Below, in pieces: positions 11,501 through 24,365 of a DNA stretch of 64,000 nt. A program made the translations under genes and the position numbers. This DNA comes from Chara braunii (Eukaryota > Streptophyta > Charophyceae > Charales > Characeae): contig BFEA01000584.1 of the NCBI GenBank assembly GCA_003427395.1, positions 65,910 through 129,909 of the forward strand, given 5' to 3'. How positions within the stretch are numbered: the stretch's first letter is position 1; every line of letters starts with the position of its first letter. The notes under the pieces are model-generated. The model did no database searches. It was not told where the DNA came from and saw only the letters and a program-made list of their open reading frames with translations.

Positions 11501-14500
11501 ACAGGAGTGCAGCGCCATAGCTGCTTTGGGTTGTCCTTTGGACAGGAGTGCAGCGCCATAGCTGCTTTGGGTTGTCCTTTGGACAGGAGTGCAGCGCCAT
11601 AGCTGCTTTGGGTTGTCCTTTGGACAGGAGTGCAGCGCCATAGCTGCTTTGGGTTGTCCTTTGGACAGGAGTGCAGCGCCATAGCTGCTTTGGGTTGTCC
11701 TTTGGACAGGAGTGCAGCGCCATAGCTGCTTTGGGTTGTCCTTTGGACAGGAGTGCAGCGCCATAGCTGCTTTGGGTTGTCCTTTGGACAGGAGTGCAGC
11801 GCCATAGCTGCTTTGGGTTGTCCTTTGGACAGGAGTGCAGCGCCATAGCTGCTTTGGGTTGTCCTTTGGACAGGAGTGCAGCGCCATAGCTGCTTTGGGT
11901 TGTCCTTTGGACAGGAGTGCAGCGCCATAGCTGCTTTGGGTTGTCCTTTGGACAGGAGTGCAGCGCCATAGCTGCTTTGGGTTGTCCTTTGGACAGGAGT
12001 GCAGCGCCATAGCTGCTTTGGGTTGTCCTTTGGACAGGAGTGCAGCGCCATAGCTGCTTTGGGTTGTCCTTTGGACAGGAGTGCAGCGCCATAGCTGCTT
12101 TGGGTTGTCCTTTGGACAGGAGTGCAGCGCCATAGCTGCTTTGGGTTGTCCTTTGGACAGGAGTGCAGCGCCATAGCTGCTTTGGGTTGTCCTTTGGACA
12201 GGAGTGCAGCGCCATAGCTGCTTTGGGTTGTCCTTTGGACAGGAGTGCAGCGCCATAGCTGCTTTGGGTTGTCCTTTGGACAGGAGTGCAGCGCCATAGC
12301 TGCTTTGGGTTGTCCTTTGGACAGGAGTGCAGCGCCATAGCTGCTTTGGGTTGTCCTTTGGACAGGAGTGCAGCGCCATAGCTGCTTTGGGTTGTCCTTT
12401 GGACAGGAGTGCAGCGCCATAGCTGCTTTGGGTTGTCCTTTGGACAGGAGTGCAGCGCCATAGCTGCTTTGGGTTGTCCTTTGGACAGGAGTGCAGCGCC
12501 ATAGCTGCTTTGGGTTGTCCTTTGGACAGGAGTGCAGCGCCATAGCTGCTTTGGGTTGTCCTTTGGACAGGAGTGCAGCGCCATAGCTGCTTTGGGTTGT
12601 CCTTTGGACAGGAGTGCAGCGCCATAGCTGCTTTGGGTTGTCCTTTGGACAGGAGTGCAGCGCCATAGCTGCTTTGGGTTGTCCTTTGGACAGGAGTGCA
12701 GCGCCATAGCTGCTTTGGGTTGTCCTTTGGACAGGAGTGCAGCGCCATAGCTGCTTTGGGTTGTCCTTTGGACAGGAGTGCAGCGCCATAGCTGCTTTGG
12801 GTTGTCCTTTGGACAGGAGTGCAGCGCCATAGCTGCTTTGGGTTGTCCTTTGGACAGGAGTGCAGCGCCATAGCTGCTTTGGGTTGTCCTTTGGACAGGA
12901 GTGCAGCGCCATAGCTGCTTTGGGTTGTCCTTTGGACAGGAGTGCAGCGCCATAGCTGCTTTGGGTTGTCCTTTGGACAGGAGTGCAGCGCCATAGCTGC
13001 TTTGGGTTGTCCTTTGGACAGGAGTGCAGCGCCATAGCTGCTTTGGGTTGTCCTTTGGACAGGAGTGCAGCGCCATAGCTGCTTTGGGTTGTCCTTTGGA
13101 CAGGAGTGCAGCGCCATAGCTGCTTTGGGTTGTCCTTTGGACAGGAGTGCAGCGCCATAGCTGCTTTGGGTTGTCCTTTGGACAGGAGTGCAGCGCCATA
13201 GCTGCTTTGGGTTGTCCTTTGGACAGGAGTGCAGCGCCATAGCTGCTTTGGGTTGTCCTTTGGACAGGAGTGCAGCGCCATAGCTGCTTTGGGTTGTCCT
13301 TTGGACAGGAGTGCAGCGCCATAGCTGCTTTGGGTTGTCCTTTGGACAGGAGTGCAGCGCCATAGCTGCTTTGGGTTGTCCTTTGGACAGGAGTGCAGCG
13401 CCATAGCTGCTTTGGGTTGTCCTTTGGACAGGAGTGCAGCGCCATAGCTGCTTTGGGTTGTCCTTTGGACAGGAGTGCAGCGCCATAGCTGCTTTGGGTT
13501 GTCCTTTGGACAGGAGTGCAGCGCCATAGCTGCTTTGGGTTGTCCTTTGGACAGGAGTGCAGCGCCATAGCTGCTTTGGGTTGTCCTTTGGACAGGAGTG
13601 CAGCGCCATAGCTGCTTTGGGTTGTCCTTTGGACAGGAGTGCAGCGCCATAGCTGCTTTGGGTTGTCCTTTGGACAGGAGTGCAGCGCCATAGCTGCTTT
13701 GGGTTGTCCTTTGGACAGGAGTGCAGCGCCATAGCTGCTTTGGGTTGTCCTTTGGACAGGAGTGCAGCGCCATAGCTGCTTTGGGTTGTCCTTTGGACAG
13801 GAGTGCAGCGCCATAGCTGCTTTGGGTTGTCCTTTGGACAGGAGTGCAGCGCCATAGCTGCTTTGGGTTGTCCTTTGGACAGGAGTGCAGCGCCATAGCT
13901 GCTTTGGGTTGTCCTTTGGACAGGAGTGCAGCGCCATAGCTGCTTTGGGTTGTCCTTTGGACAGGAGTGCAGCGCCATAGCTGCTTTGGGTTGTCCTTTG
14001 GACAGGAGTGCAGCGCCATAGCTGCTTTGGGTTGTCCTTTGGACAGGAGTGCAGCGCCATAGCTGCTTTGGGTTGTCCTTTGGACAGGAGTGCAGCGCCA
14101 TAGCTGCTTTGGGTTGTCCTTTGGACAGGAGTGCAGCGCCATAGCTGCTTTGGGTTGTCCTTTGGACAGGAGTGCAGCGCCATAGCTGCTTTGGGTTGTC
14201 CTTTGGACAGGAGTGCAGCGCCATAGCTGCTTTGGGTTGTCCTTTGGACAGGAGTGCAGCGCCATAGCTGCTTTGGGTTGTCCTTTGGACAGGAGTGCAG
14301 CGCCATAGCTGCTTTGGGTTGTCCTTTGGACAGGAGTGCAGCGCCATAGCTGCTTTGGGTTGTCCTTTGGACAGGAGTGCAGCGCCATAGCTGCTTTGGG
14401 TTGTCCTTTGGACAGGAGTGCAGCGCCATAGCTGCTTTGGGTTGTCCTTTGGACAGGAGTGCAGCGCCATAGCTGCTTTGGGTTGTCCTTTGGACAGGAG

Positions 14501-17500
14501 TGCAGCGCCATAGCTGCTTTGGGTTGTCCTTTGGACAGGAGTGCAGCGCCATAGCTGCTTTGGGTTGTCCTTTGGACAGGAGTGCAGCGCCATAGCTGCT
14601 TTGGGTTGTCCTTTGGACAGGAGTGCAGCGCCATAGCTGCTTTGGGTTGTCCTTTGGACAGGAGTGCAGCGCCATAGCTGCTTTGGGTTGTCCTTTGGAC
14701 AGGAGTGCAGCGCCATAGCTGCTTTGGGTTGTCCTTTGGACAGGAGTGCAGCGCCATAGCTGCTTTGGGTTGTCCTTTGGACAGGAGTGCAGCGCCATAG
14801 CTGCTTTGGGTTGTCCTTTGGACAGGAGTGCAGCGCCATAGCTGCTTTGGGTTGTCCTTTGGACAGGAGTGCAGCGCCATAGCTGCTTTGGGTTGTCCTT
14901 TGGACAGGAGTGCAGCGCCATAGCTGCTTTGGGTTGTCCTTTGGACAGGAGTGCAGCGCCATAGCTGCTTTGGGTTGTCCTTTGGACAGGAGTGCAGCGC
15001 CATAGCTGCTTTGGGTTGTCCTTTGGACAGGAGTGCAGCGCCATAGCTGCTTTGGGTTGTCCTTTGGACAGGAGTGCAGCGCCATAGCTGCTTTGGGTTG
15101 TCCTTTGGACAGGAGTGCAGCGCCATAGCTGCTTTGGGTTGTCCTTTGGACAGGAGTGCAGCGCCATAGCTGCTTTGGGTTGTCCTTTGGACAGGAGTGC
15201 AGCGCCATAGCTGCTTTGGGTTGTCCTTTGGACAGGAGTGCAGCGCCATAGCTGCTTTGGGTTGTCCTTTGGACAGGAGTGCAGCGCCATAGCTGCTTTG
15301 GGTTGTCCTTTGGACAGGAGTGCAGCGCCATAGCTGCTTTGGGTTGTCCTTTGGACAGGAGTGCAGCGCCATAGCTGCTTTGGGTTGTCCTTTGGACAGG
15401 AGTGCAGCGCCATAGCTGCTTTGGGTTGTCCTTTGGACAGGAGTGCAGCGCCATAGCTGCTTTGGGTTGTCCTTTGGACAGGAGTGCAGCGCCATAGCTG
15501 CTTTGGGTTGTCCTTTGGACAGGAGTGCAGCGCCATAGCTGCTTTGGGTTGTCCTTTGGACAGGAGTGCAGCGCCATAGCTGCTTTGGGTTGTCCTTTGG
15601 ACAGGAGTGCAGCGCCATAGCTGCTTTGGGTTGTCCTTTGGACAGGAGTGCAGCGCCATAGCTGCTTTGGGTTGTCCTTTGGACAGGAGTGCAGCGCCAT
15701 AGCTGCTTTGGGTTGTCCTTTGGACAGGAGTGCAGCGCCATAGCTGCTTTGGGTTGTCCTTTGGACAGGAGTGCAGCGCCATAGCTGCTTTGGGTTGTCC
15801 TTTGGACAGGAGTGCAGCGCCATAGCTGCTTTGGGTTGTCCTTTGGACAGGAGTGCAGCGCCATAGCTGCTTTGGGTTGTCCTTTGGACAGGAGTGCAGC
15901 GCCATAGCTGCTTTGGGTTGTCCTTTGGACAGGAGTGCAGCGCCATAGCTGCTTTGGGTTGTCCTTTGGACAGGAGTGCAGCGCCATAGCTGCTTTGGGT
16001 TGTCCTTTGGACAGGAGTGCAGCGCCATAGCTGCTTTGGGTTGTCCTTTGGACAGGAGTGCAGCGCCATAGCTGCTTTGGGTTGTCCTTTGGACAGGAGT
16101 GCAGCGCCATAGCTGCTTTGGGTTGTCCTTTGGACAGGAGTGCAGCGCCATAGCTGCTTTGGGTTGTCCTTTGGACAGGAGTGCAGCGCCATAGCTGCTT
16201 TGGGTTGTCCTTTGGACAGGAGTGCAGCGCCATAGCTGCTTTGGGTTGTCCTTTGGACAGGAGTGCAGCGCCATAGCTGCTTTGGGTTGTCCTTTGGACA
16301 GGAGTGCAGCGCCATAGCTGCTTTGGGTTGTCCTTTGGACAGGAGTGCAGCGCCATAGCTGCTTTGGGTTGTCCTTTGGACAGGAGTGCAGCGCCATAGC
16401 TGCTTTGGGTTGTCCTTTGGACAGGAGTGCAGCGCCATAGCTGCTTTGGGTTGTCCTTTGGACAGGAGTGCAGCGCCATAGCTGCTTTGGGTTGTCCTTT
16501 GGACAGGAGTGCAGCGCCATAGCTGCTTTGGGTTGTCCTTTGGACAGGAGTGCAGCGCCATAGCTGCTTTGGGTTGTCCTTTGGACAGGAGTGCAGCGCC
16601 ATAGCTGCTTTGGGTTGTCCTTTGGACAGGAGTGCAGCGCCATAGCTGCTTTGGGTTGTCCTTTGGACAGGAGTGCAGCGCCATAGCTGCTTTGGGTTGT
16701 CCTTTGGACAGGAGTGCAGCGCCATAGCTGCTTTGGGTTGTCCTTTGGACAGGAGTGCAGCGCCATAGCTGCTTTGGGTTGTCCTTTGGACAGGAGTGCA
16801 GCGCCATAGCTGCTTTGGGTTGTCCTTTGGACAGGAGTGCAGCGCCATAGCTGCTTTGGGTTGTCCTTTGGACAGGAGTGCAGCGCCATAGCTGCTTTGG
16901 GTTGTCCTTTGGACAGGAGTGCAGCGCCATAGCTGCTTTGGGTTGTCCTTTGGACAGGAGTGCAGCGCCATAGCTGCTTTGGGTTGTCCTTTGGACAGGA
17001 GTGCAGCGCCATAGCTGCTTTGGGTTGTCCTTTGGACAGGAGTGCAGCGCCATAGCTGCTTTGGGTTGTCCTTTGGACAGGAGTGCAGCGCCATAGCTGC
17101 TTTGGGTTGTCCTTTGGACAGGAGTGCAGCGCCATAGCTGCTTTGGGTTGTCCTTTGGACAGGAGTGCAGCGCCATAGCTGCTTTGGGTTGTCCTTTGGA
17201 CAGGAGTGCAGCGCCATAGCTGCTTTGGGTTGTCCTTTGGACAGGAGTGCAGCGCCATAGCTGCTTTGGGTTGTCCTTTGGACAGGAGTGCAGCGCCATA
17301 GCTGCTTTGGGTTGTCCTTTGGACAGGAGTGCAGCGCCATAGCTGCTTTGGGTTGTCCTTTGGACAGGAGTGCAGCGCCATAGCTGCTTTGGGTTGTCCT
17401 TTGGACAGGAGTGCAGCGCCATAGCTGCTTTGGGTTGTCCTTTGGACAGGAGTGCAGCGCCATAGCTGCTTTGGGTTGTCCTTTGGACAGGAGTGCAGCG

Positions 17501-20500
17501 CCATAGCTGCTTTGGGTTGTCCTTTGGACAGGAGTGCAGCGCCATAGCTGCTTTGGGTTGTCCTTTGGACAGGAGTGCAGCGCCATAGCTGCTTTGGGTT
17601 GTCCTTTGGACAGGAGTGCAGCGCCATAGCTGCTTTGGGTTGTCCTTTGGACAGGAGTGCAGCGCCATAGCTGCTTTGGGTTGTCCTTTGGACAGGAGTG
17701 CAGCGCCATAGCTGCTTTGGGTTGTCCTTTGGACAGGAGTGCAGCGCCATAGCTGCTTTGGGTTGTCCTTTGGACAGGAGTGCAGCGCCATAGCTGCTTT
17801 GGGTTGTCCTTTGGACAGGAGTGCAGCGCCATAGCTGCTTTGGGTTGTCCTTTGGACAGGAGTGCAGCGCCATAGCTGCTTTGGGTTGTCCTTTGGACAG
17901 GAGTGCAGCGCCATAGCTGCTTTGGGTTGTCCTTTGGACAGGAGTGCAGCGCCATAGCTGCTTTGGGTTGTCCTTTGGACAGGAGTGCAGCGCCATAGCT
18001 GCTTTGGGTTGTCCTTTGGACAGGAGTGCAGCGCCATAGCTGCTTTGGGTTGTCCTTTGGACAGGAGTGCAGCGCCATAGCTGCTTTGGGTTGTCCTTTG
18101 GACAGGAGTGCAGCGCCATAGCTGCTTTGGGTTGTCCTTTGGACAGGAGTGCAGCGCCATAGCTGCTTTGGGTTGTCCTTTGGACAGGAGTGCAGCGCCA
18201 TAGCTGCTTTGGGTTGTCCTTTGGACAGGAGTGCAGCGCCATAGCTGCTTTGGGTTGTCCTTTGGACAGGAGTGCAGCGCCATAGCTGCTTTGGGTTGTC
18301 CTTTGGACAGGAGTGCAGCGCCATAGCTGCTTTGGGTTGTCCTTTGGACAGGAGTGCAGCGCCATAGCTGCTTTGGGTTGTCCTTTGGACAGGAGTGCAG
18401 CGCCATAGCTGCTTTGGGTTGTCCTTTGGACAGGAGTGCAGCGCCATAGCTGCTTTGGGTTGTCCTTTGGACAGGAGTGCAGCGCCATAGCTGCTTTGGG
18501 TTGTCCTTTGGACAGGAGTGCAGCGCCATAGCTGCTTTGGGTTGTCCTTTGGACAGGAGTGCAGCGCCATAGCTGCTTTGGGTTGTCCTTTGGACAGGAG
18601 TGCAGCGCCATAGCTGCTTTGGGTTGTCCTTTGGACAGGAGTGCAGCGCCATAGCTGCTTTGGGTTGTCCTTTGGACAGGAGTGCAGCGCCATAGCTGCT
18701 TTGGGTTGTCCTTTGGACAGGAGTGCAGCGCCATAGCTGCTTTGGGTTGTCCTTTGGACAGGAGTGCAGCGCCATAGCTGCTTTGGGTTGTCCTTTGGAC
18801 AGGAGTGCAGCGCCATAGCTGCTTTGGGTTGTCCTTTGGACAGGAGTGCAGCGCCATAGCTGCTTTGGGTTGTCCTTTGGACAGGAGTGCAGCGCCATAG
18901 CTGCTTTGGGTTGTCCTTTGGACAGGAGTGCAGCGCCATAGCTGCTTTGGGTTGTCCTTTGGACAGGAGTGCAGCGCCATAGCTGCTTTGGGTTGTCCTT
19001 TGGACAGGAGTGCAGCGCCATAGCTGCTTTGGGTTGTCCTTTGGACAGGAGTGCAGCGCCATAGCTGCTTTGGGTTGTCCTTTGGACAGGAGTGCAGCGC
19101 CATAGCTGCTTTGGGTTGTCCTTTGGACAGGAGTGCAGCGCCATAGCTGCTTTGGGTTGTCCTTTGGACAGGAGTGCAGCGCCATAGCTGCTTTGGGTTG
19201 TCCTTTGGACAGGAGTGCAGCGCCATAGCTGCTTTGGGTTGTCCTTTGGACAGGAGTGCAGCGCCATAGCTGCTTTGGGTTGTCCTTTGGACAGGAGTGC
19301 AGCGCCATAGCTGCTTTGGGTTGTCCTTTGGACAGGAGTGCAGCGCCATAGCTGCTTTGGGTTGTCCTTTGGACAGGAGTGCAGCGCCATAGCTGCTTTG
19401 GGTTGTCCTTTGGACAGGAGTGCAGCGCCATAGCTGCTTTGGGTTGTCCTTTGGACAGGAGTGCAGCGCCATAGCTGCTTTGGGTTGTCCTTTGGACAGG
19501 AGTGCAGCGCCATAGCTGCTTTGGGTTGTCCTTTGGACAGGAGTGCAGCGCCATAGCTGCTTTGGGTTGTCCTTTGGACAGGAGTGCAGCGCCATAGCTG
19601 CTTTGGGTTGTCCTTTGGACAGGAGTGCAGCGCCATAGCTGCTTTGGGTTGTCCTTTGGACAGGAGTGCAGCGCCATAGCTGCTTTGGGTTGTCCTTTGG
19701 ACAGGAGTGCAGCGCCATAGCTGCTTTGGGTTGTCCTTTGGACAGGAGTGCAGCGCCATAGCTGCTTTGGGTTGTCCTTTGGACAGGAGTGCAGCGCCAT
19801 AGCTGCTTTGGGTTGTCCTTTGGACAGGAGTGCAGCGCCATAGCTGCTTTGGGTTGTCCTTTGGACAGGAGTGCAGCGCCATAGCTGCTTTGGGTTGTCC
19901 TTTGGACAGGAGTGCAGCGCCATAGCTGCTTTGGGTTGTCCTTTGGACAGGAGTGCAGCGCCATAGCTGCTTTGGGTTGTCCTTTGGACAGGAGTGCAGC
20001 GCCATAGCTGCTTTGGGTTGTCCTTTGGACAGGAGTGCAGCGCCATAGCTGCTTTGGGTTGTCCTTTGGACAGGAGTGCAGCGCCATAGCTGCTTTGGGT
20101 TGTCCTTTGGACAGGAGTGCAGCGCCATAGCTGCTTTGGGTTGTCCTTTGGACAGGAGTGCAGCGCCATAGCTGCTTTGGGTTGTCCTTTGGACAGGAGT
20201 GCAGCGCCATAGCTGCTTTGGGTTGTCCTTTGGACAGGAGTGCAGCGCCATAGCTGCTTTGGGTTGTCCTTTGGACAGGAGTGCAGCGCCATAGCTGCTT
20301 TGGGTTGTCCTTTGGACAGGAGTGCAGCGCCATAGCTGCTTTGGGTTGTCCTTTGGACAGGAGTGCAGCGCCATAGCTGCTTTGGGTTGTCCTTTGGACA
20401 GGAGTGCAGCGCCATAGCTGCTTTGGGTTGTCCTTTGGACAGGAGTGCAGCGCCATAGCTGCTTTGGGTTGTCCTTTGGACAGGAGTGCAGCGCCATAGC

Positions 20501-22700
20501 TGCTTTGGGTTGTCCTTTGGACAGGAGTGCAGCGCCATAGCTGCTTTGGGTTGTCCTTTGGACAGGAGTGCAGCGCCATAGCTGCTTTGGGTTGTCCTTT
20601 GGACAGGAGTGCAGCGCCATAGCTGCTTTGGGTTGTCCTTTGGACAGGAGTGCAGCGCCATAGCTGCTTTGGGTTGTCCTTTGGACAGGAGTGCAGCGCC
20701 ATAGCTGCTTTGGGTTGTCCTTTGGACAGGAGTGCAGCGCCATAGCTGCTTTGGGTTGTCCTTTGGACAGGAGTGCAGCGCCATAGCTGCTTTGGGTTGT
20801 CCTTTGGACAGGAGTGCAGCGCCATAGCTGCTTTGGGTTGTCCTTTGGACAGGAGTGCAGCGCCATAGCTGCTTTGGGTTGTCCTTTGGACAGGAGTGCA
20901 GCGCCATAGCTGCTTTGGGTTGTCCTTTGGACAGGAGTGCAGCGCCATAGCTGCTTTGGGTTGTCCTTTGGACAGGAGTGCAGCGCCATAGCTGCTTTGG
21001 GTTGTCCTTTGGACAGGAGTGCAGCGCCATAGCTGCTTTGGGTTGTCCTTTGGACAGGAGTGCAGCGCCATAGCTGCTTTGGGTTGTCCTTTGGACAGGA
21101 GTGCAGCGCCATAGCTGCTTTGGGTTGTCCTTTGGACAGGAGTGCAGCGCCATAGCTGCTTTGGGTTGTCCTTTGGACAGGAGTGCAGCGCCATAGCTGC
21201 TTTGGGTTGTCCTTTGGACAGGAGTGCAGCGCCATAGCTGCTTTGGGTTGTCCTTTGGACAGGAGTGCAGCGCCATAGCTGCTTTGGGTTGTCCTTTGGA
21301 CAGGAGTGCAGCGCCATAGCTGCTTTGGGTTGTCCTTTGGACAGGAGTGCAGCGCCATAGCTGCTTTGGGTTGTCCTTTGGACAGGAGTGCAGCGCCATA
21401 GCTGCTTTGGGTTGTCCTTTGGACAGGAGTGCAGCGCCATAGCTGCTTTGGGTTGTCCTTTGGACAGGAGTGCAGCGCCATAGCTGCTTTGGGTTGTCCT
21501 TTGGACAGGAGTGCAGCGCCATAGCTGCTTTGGGTTGTCCTTTGGACAGGAGTGCAGCGCCATAGCTGCTTTGGGTTGTCCTTTGGACAGGAGTGCAGCG
21601 CCATAGCTGCTTTGGGTTGTCCTTTGGACAGGAGTGCAGCGCCATAGCTGCTTTGGGTTGTCCTTTGGACAGGAGTGCAGCGCCATAGCTGCTTTGGGTT
21701 GTCCTTTGGACAGGAGTGCAGCGCCATAGCTGCTTTGGGTTGTCCTTTGGACAGGAGTGCAGCGCCATAGCTGCTTTGGGTTGTCCTTTGGACAGGAGTG
21801 CAGCGCCATAGCTGCTTTGGGTTGTCCTTTGGACAGGAGTGCAGCGCCATAGCTGCTTTGGGTTGTCCTTTGGACAGGAGTGCAGCGCCATAGCTGCTTT
21901 GGGTTGTCCTTTGGACAGGAGTGCAGCGCCATAGCTGCTTTGGGTTGTCCTTTGGACAGGAGTGCAGCGCCATAGCTGCTTTGGGTTGTCCTTTGGACAG
22001 GAGTGCAGCGCCATAGCTGCTTTGGGTTGTCCTTTGGACAGGAGTGCAGCGCCATAGCTGCTTTGGGTTGTCCTTTGGACAGGAGTGCAGCGCCATAGCT
22101 GCTTTGGGTTGTCCTTTGGACAGGAGTGCAGCGCCATAGCTGCTTTGGGTTGTCCTTTGGACAGGAGTGCAGCGCCATAGCTGCTTTGGGTTGTCCTTTG
22201 GACAGGAGTGCAGCGCCATAGCTGCTTTGGGTTGTCCTTTGGACAGGAGTGCAGCGCCATAGCTGCTTTGGGTTGTCCTTTGGACAGGAGTGCAGCGCCA
22301 TAGCTGCTTTGGGTTGTCCTTTGGACAGGAGTGCAGCGCCATAGCTGCTTTGGGTTGTCCTTTGGACAGGAGTGCAGCGCCATAGCTGCTTTGGGTTGTC
22401 CTTTGGACAGGAGTGCAGCGCCATAGCTGCTTTGGGTTGTCCTTTGGACAGGAGTGCAGCGCCATAGCTGCTTTGGGTTGTCCTTTGGACAGGAGTGCAG
22501 CGCCATAGCTGCTTTGGGTTGTCCTTTGGACAGGAGTGCAGCGCCATAGCTGCTTTGGGTTGTCCTTTGGACAGGAGTGCAGCGCCATAGCTGCTTTGGG
22601 TTGTCCTTTGGACAGGAGTGCAGCGCCATAGCTGCTTTGGGTTGTCCTTTGGACAGGAGTGCAGCGCCATAGCTGCTTTGGGTTGTCCTTTGGACAGGAG
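8523..22700. repeat. 41-bp satellite array, about 346 near-identical units
   Basis: The 14,178-bp block consists of one 41-bp unit repeated head to tail. The unit runs from CATAGCTGCTTTGGG through TTGTCCTTTGGACAGG to AGTGCAGCGC. The phase is kept over every 2,460-bp interval I compared, so I see no insertion or deletion, and I noticed no substitution. Each unit contains a perfect inverted repeat, TGTCC-TTT-GGACA. On the minus strand the unit contains no stop codon in any frame, and because 41 is not a multiple of three all three minus frames stay open for more than 4,700 codons. They encode the same 41-residue cycle, which includes CPKDNPKQLW. A random 41-mer lacks stops often enough that openness alone is not evidence of coding. 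The homogeneity means recent amplification, or possibly assembly consensus. Confidence 0.97.
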
Positions 22701-23035
22701 GGCAGGGCCCTCAGTAGTCCGCCATAGCCTATGCATGAGAGAGGAGGCAGAAGGAGGGAAGCCATAGCTATGGTGGACTTGTTGTTGTTGTTGTTGAGTC
22801 AGCAGTAAGAGGGAACTTCGGATATTGATTCTGGTTCATCCATTCATCGTTATTATTGTTATTGGGAGAAGAATAAGATTGGCGAAGTGAAGGAGGAGGA
22901 GGAAGGTGGAGAGAGAAGGGGGAATTGTCATTGGTCTTGCTGGTGCATATCTTCTTCTTCTTCTTCTTCTTCTTCTTCTTCTTCTTCTTCTTCTTCTTTC
23001 TCTCTCCTCTGGTCTCTATCTCTTTGCAAGTGCTT
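22701..23035. other. Right flank of satellite with TTG and TTC microsatellites
   Basis: The satellite breaks off into diverged sequence (GGCAGGGCCC). It is followed by a (TTG)n tract (about 22779-22795) and a long (CTT)n tract (about 22951-22997). Confidence 0.7.
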
Positions 23036-23383
23036 TCATTTCTTTCGCAATTGGGTGGCATTGTCTTTCATTGTGAATTTGCACTTTGGAAATGACCAGG
23101 ATCGTAACAGGTGCATAAGATCATCCGCCTTCTTCCAGTCAAGGAGATGTTCCCAGTTTGGGTCAGGCCCCTCCTCTAACTCCCAAAGAACAGACATCAT
23201 TTGTTGTAGCATGCCCTCTCTCAATGTCGTCAATGAGATCGCCCCCCAATCGACCCCTGACCAATCTTGGAGTGTCGAAGATAGAAGAAGCACCGTCTCC
23301 CGCAAACGGCGCAGCCCATTCTGCAGAACCAAAAGCCAAGCATCCGCAGCATGTTGTAGACCTGCGTATGAACCCGTCTCCAT
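23036..23383 (-). CDS. Candidate coding fragment, unrecognised
   Basis: A 115-codon frame starting at an ATG directly after an in-frame TGA. Its composition is more protein-like than its surroundings: Leu-rich and helical in character with regular charge, including LLDWKKADDLMHLLRSW. I recognise no domain. It ends just before a purine-rich microsatellite, with the 41-bp satellite further downstream on the same strand, so it could be the remnant of an element ORF or an exon. A second minus frame overlaps it (23163-23747, Gly/Arg-rich, with one unknown base at 23499). Only one of the two could be real. No partner gene supports either. Confidence 0.2.
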   Translation of the reverse strand: METGSYAGLQHAADAWLLVLQNGLRRLRETVLLLSSTLQDWSGVDWGAISLTTLREGMLQQMMSVLWELEEGPDPNWEHLLDWKKADDLMHLLRSWSFPKCKFTMKDNATQLRKK

Positions 23384-23747
23384 CTCCTTTCACTGTTGAC
23401 TTATTCACCTTTGTAGTCTCCACTCCCGTGTGTAGCGCAAGCGCGCCCTCCGTTCGTTGACCGCTCGACACCAGTGAACCGAGCGTATCGCCACACCCNC
23501 CGCCACAGTCGCCGGACCCCTCACGTTTTCCACCTCTGTCCGCGATGGCGCCCACCCCTCTCCCCCCCCTTGTTGACCTACCTCTCTCCACGGCGATGAC
23601 GTCAACGACGTCCGTCTTCCTCAGTACCACCGAGGTTTCGGGTACCTTGACCGCCGGGCCCGCCGGCCGGTAAGCTCCCCTCGCGCTCACGCCTTGTACG
23701 TTCTTTAGGAGGGCAAACTCTTTAAGCCCAACCAATTCAATTACCAC

Positions 23748-24365
23748 CGGATCTGGACAGGACGGCCTTTCAGTATTGTCATTATATTATTATGGGGAAC
23801 CCCGTAGCAGCCACATCCGTGCTCAAGCCTCCAACGAGGGAACATGCGAGAGCTGCACCCACCAGCTAGTGCAACACCTGCTACATCAGGTGGGCGATAC
23901 CGGCTAGGGGTCAGCCGGTAGCATCAGGAGCTTCTTCCGATGGGCTAGTCACTGTGCGTCCTCTCCGGTCCCTCCCCCCACGGAGACAATCCTGATCAGG
24001 GGCTCCCTGATTCTTAAAAAAAAAAAAAAAAAGTGCTACTGTGAATACACCCTCAGGCTGGACGAAATTGTTTGTCAGGTACATCCAGCTGTGGCTGTAA
24101 ATGGGGTGAAATACATGTGGAATAATGCTAGTGCGAGTACGCCCTCAGAAGTGGGAGAATTACTCTTTTGACCAGGTAATTTAGAATCAAGGTGAAGTGA
24201 TTTGGACAAATGAAAATTCAATTGGACAGCTGCCTTCAAACCGATTTGGTCAGATCAATTTTCCTATGTAGTAAGTTAGAAGTACATTATCAGAATCGAT
24301 TTGAGCAGCCGATATAGGTTGGGAGAAGTGATGACCATTTTGGACGTACCAGATTTAGGTTGAAT
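23748..24365. other. No gene seen; short repeats
   Basis: Contains a poly(A) tract (about 24016-24032), two copies of a GTGCTAGTG...CCCTCAG block (about 24030-24054 and 24124-24150), and a copy of a motif with ATGACCATTTTGGAC (about 24331) that recurs near 24672 and 25297. Confidence 0.5.

Noticed and set aside
8523-22700. CRISPR array
   Set aside because: The repeat is continuous 41-bp units without variable spacers, and the surroundings are eukaryotic. The small internal palindrome is part of the satellite unit.
8329-22765. Giant proteins of about 4,750-4,780 residues on the minus strand
   Set aside because: They are three frames of one stop-free satellite unit. Openness is expected from the unit, and nothing else supports a gene.
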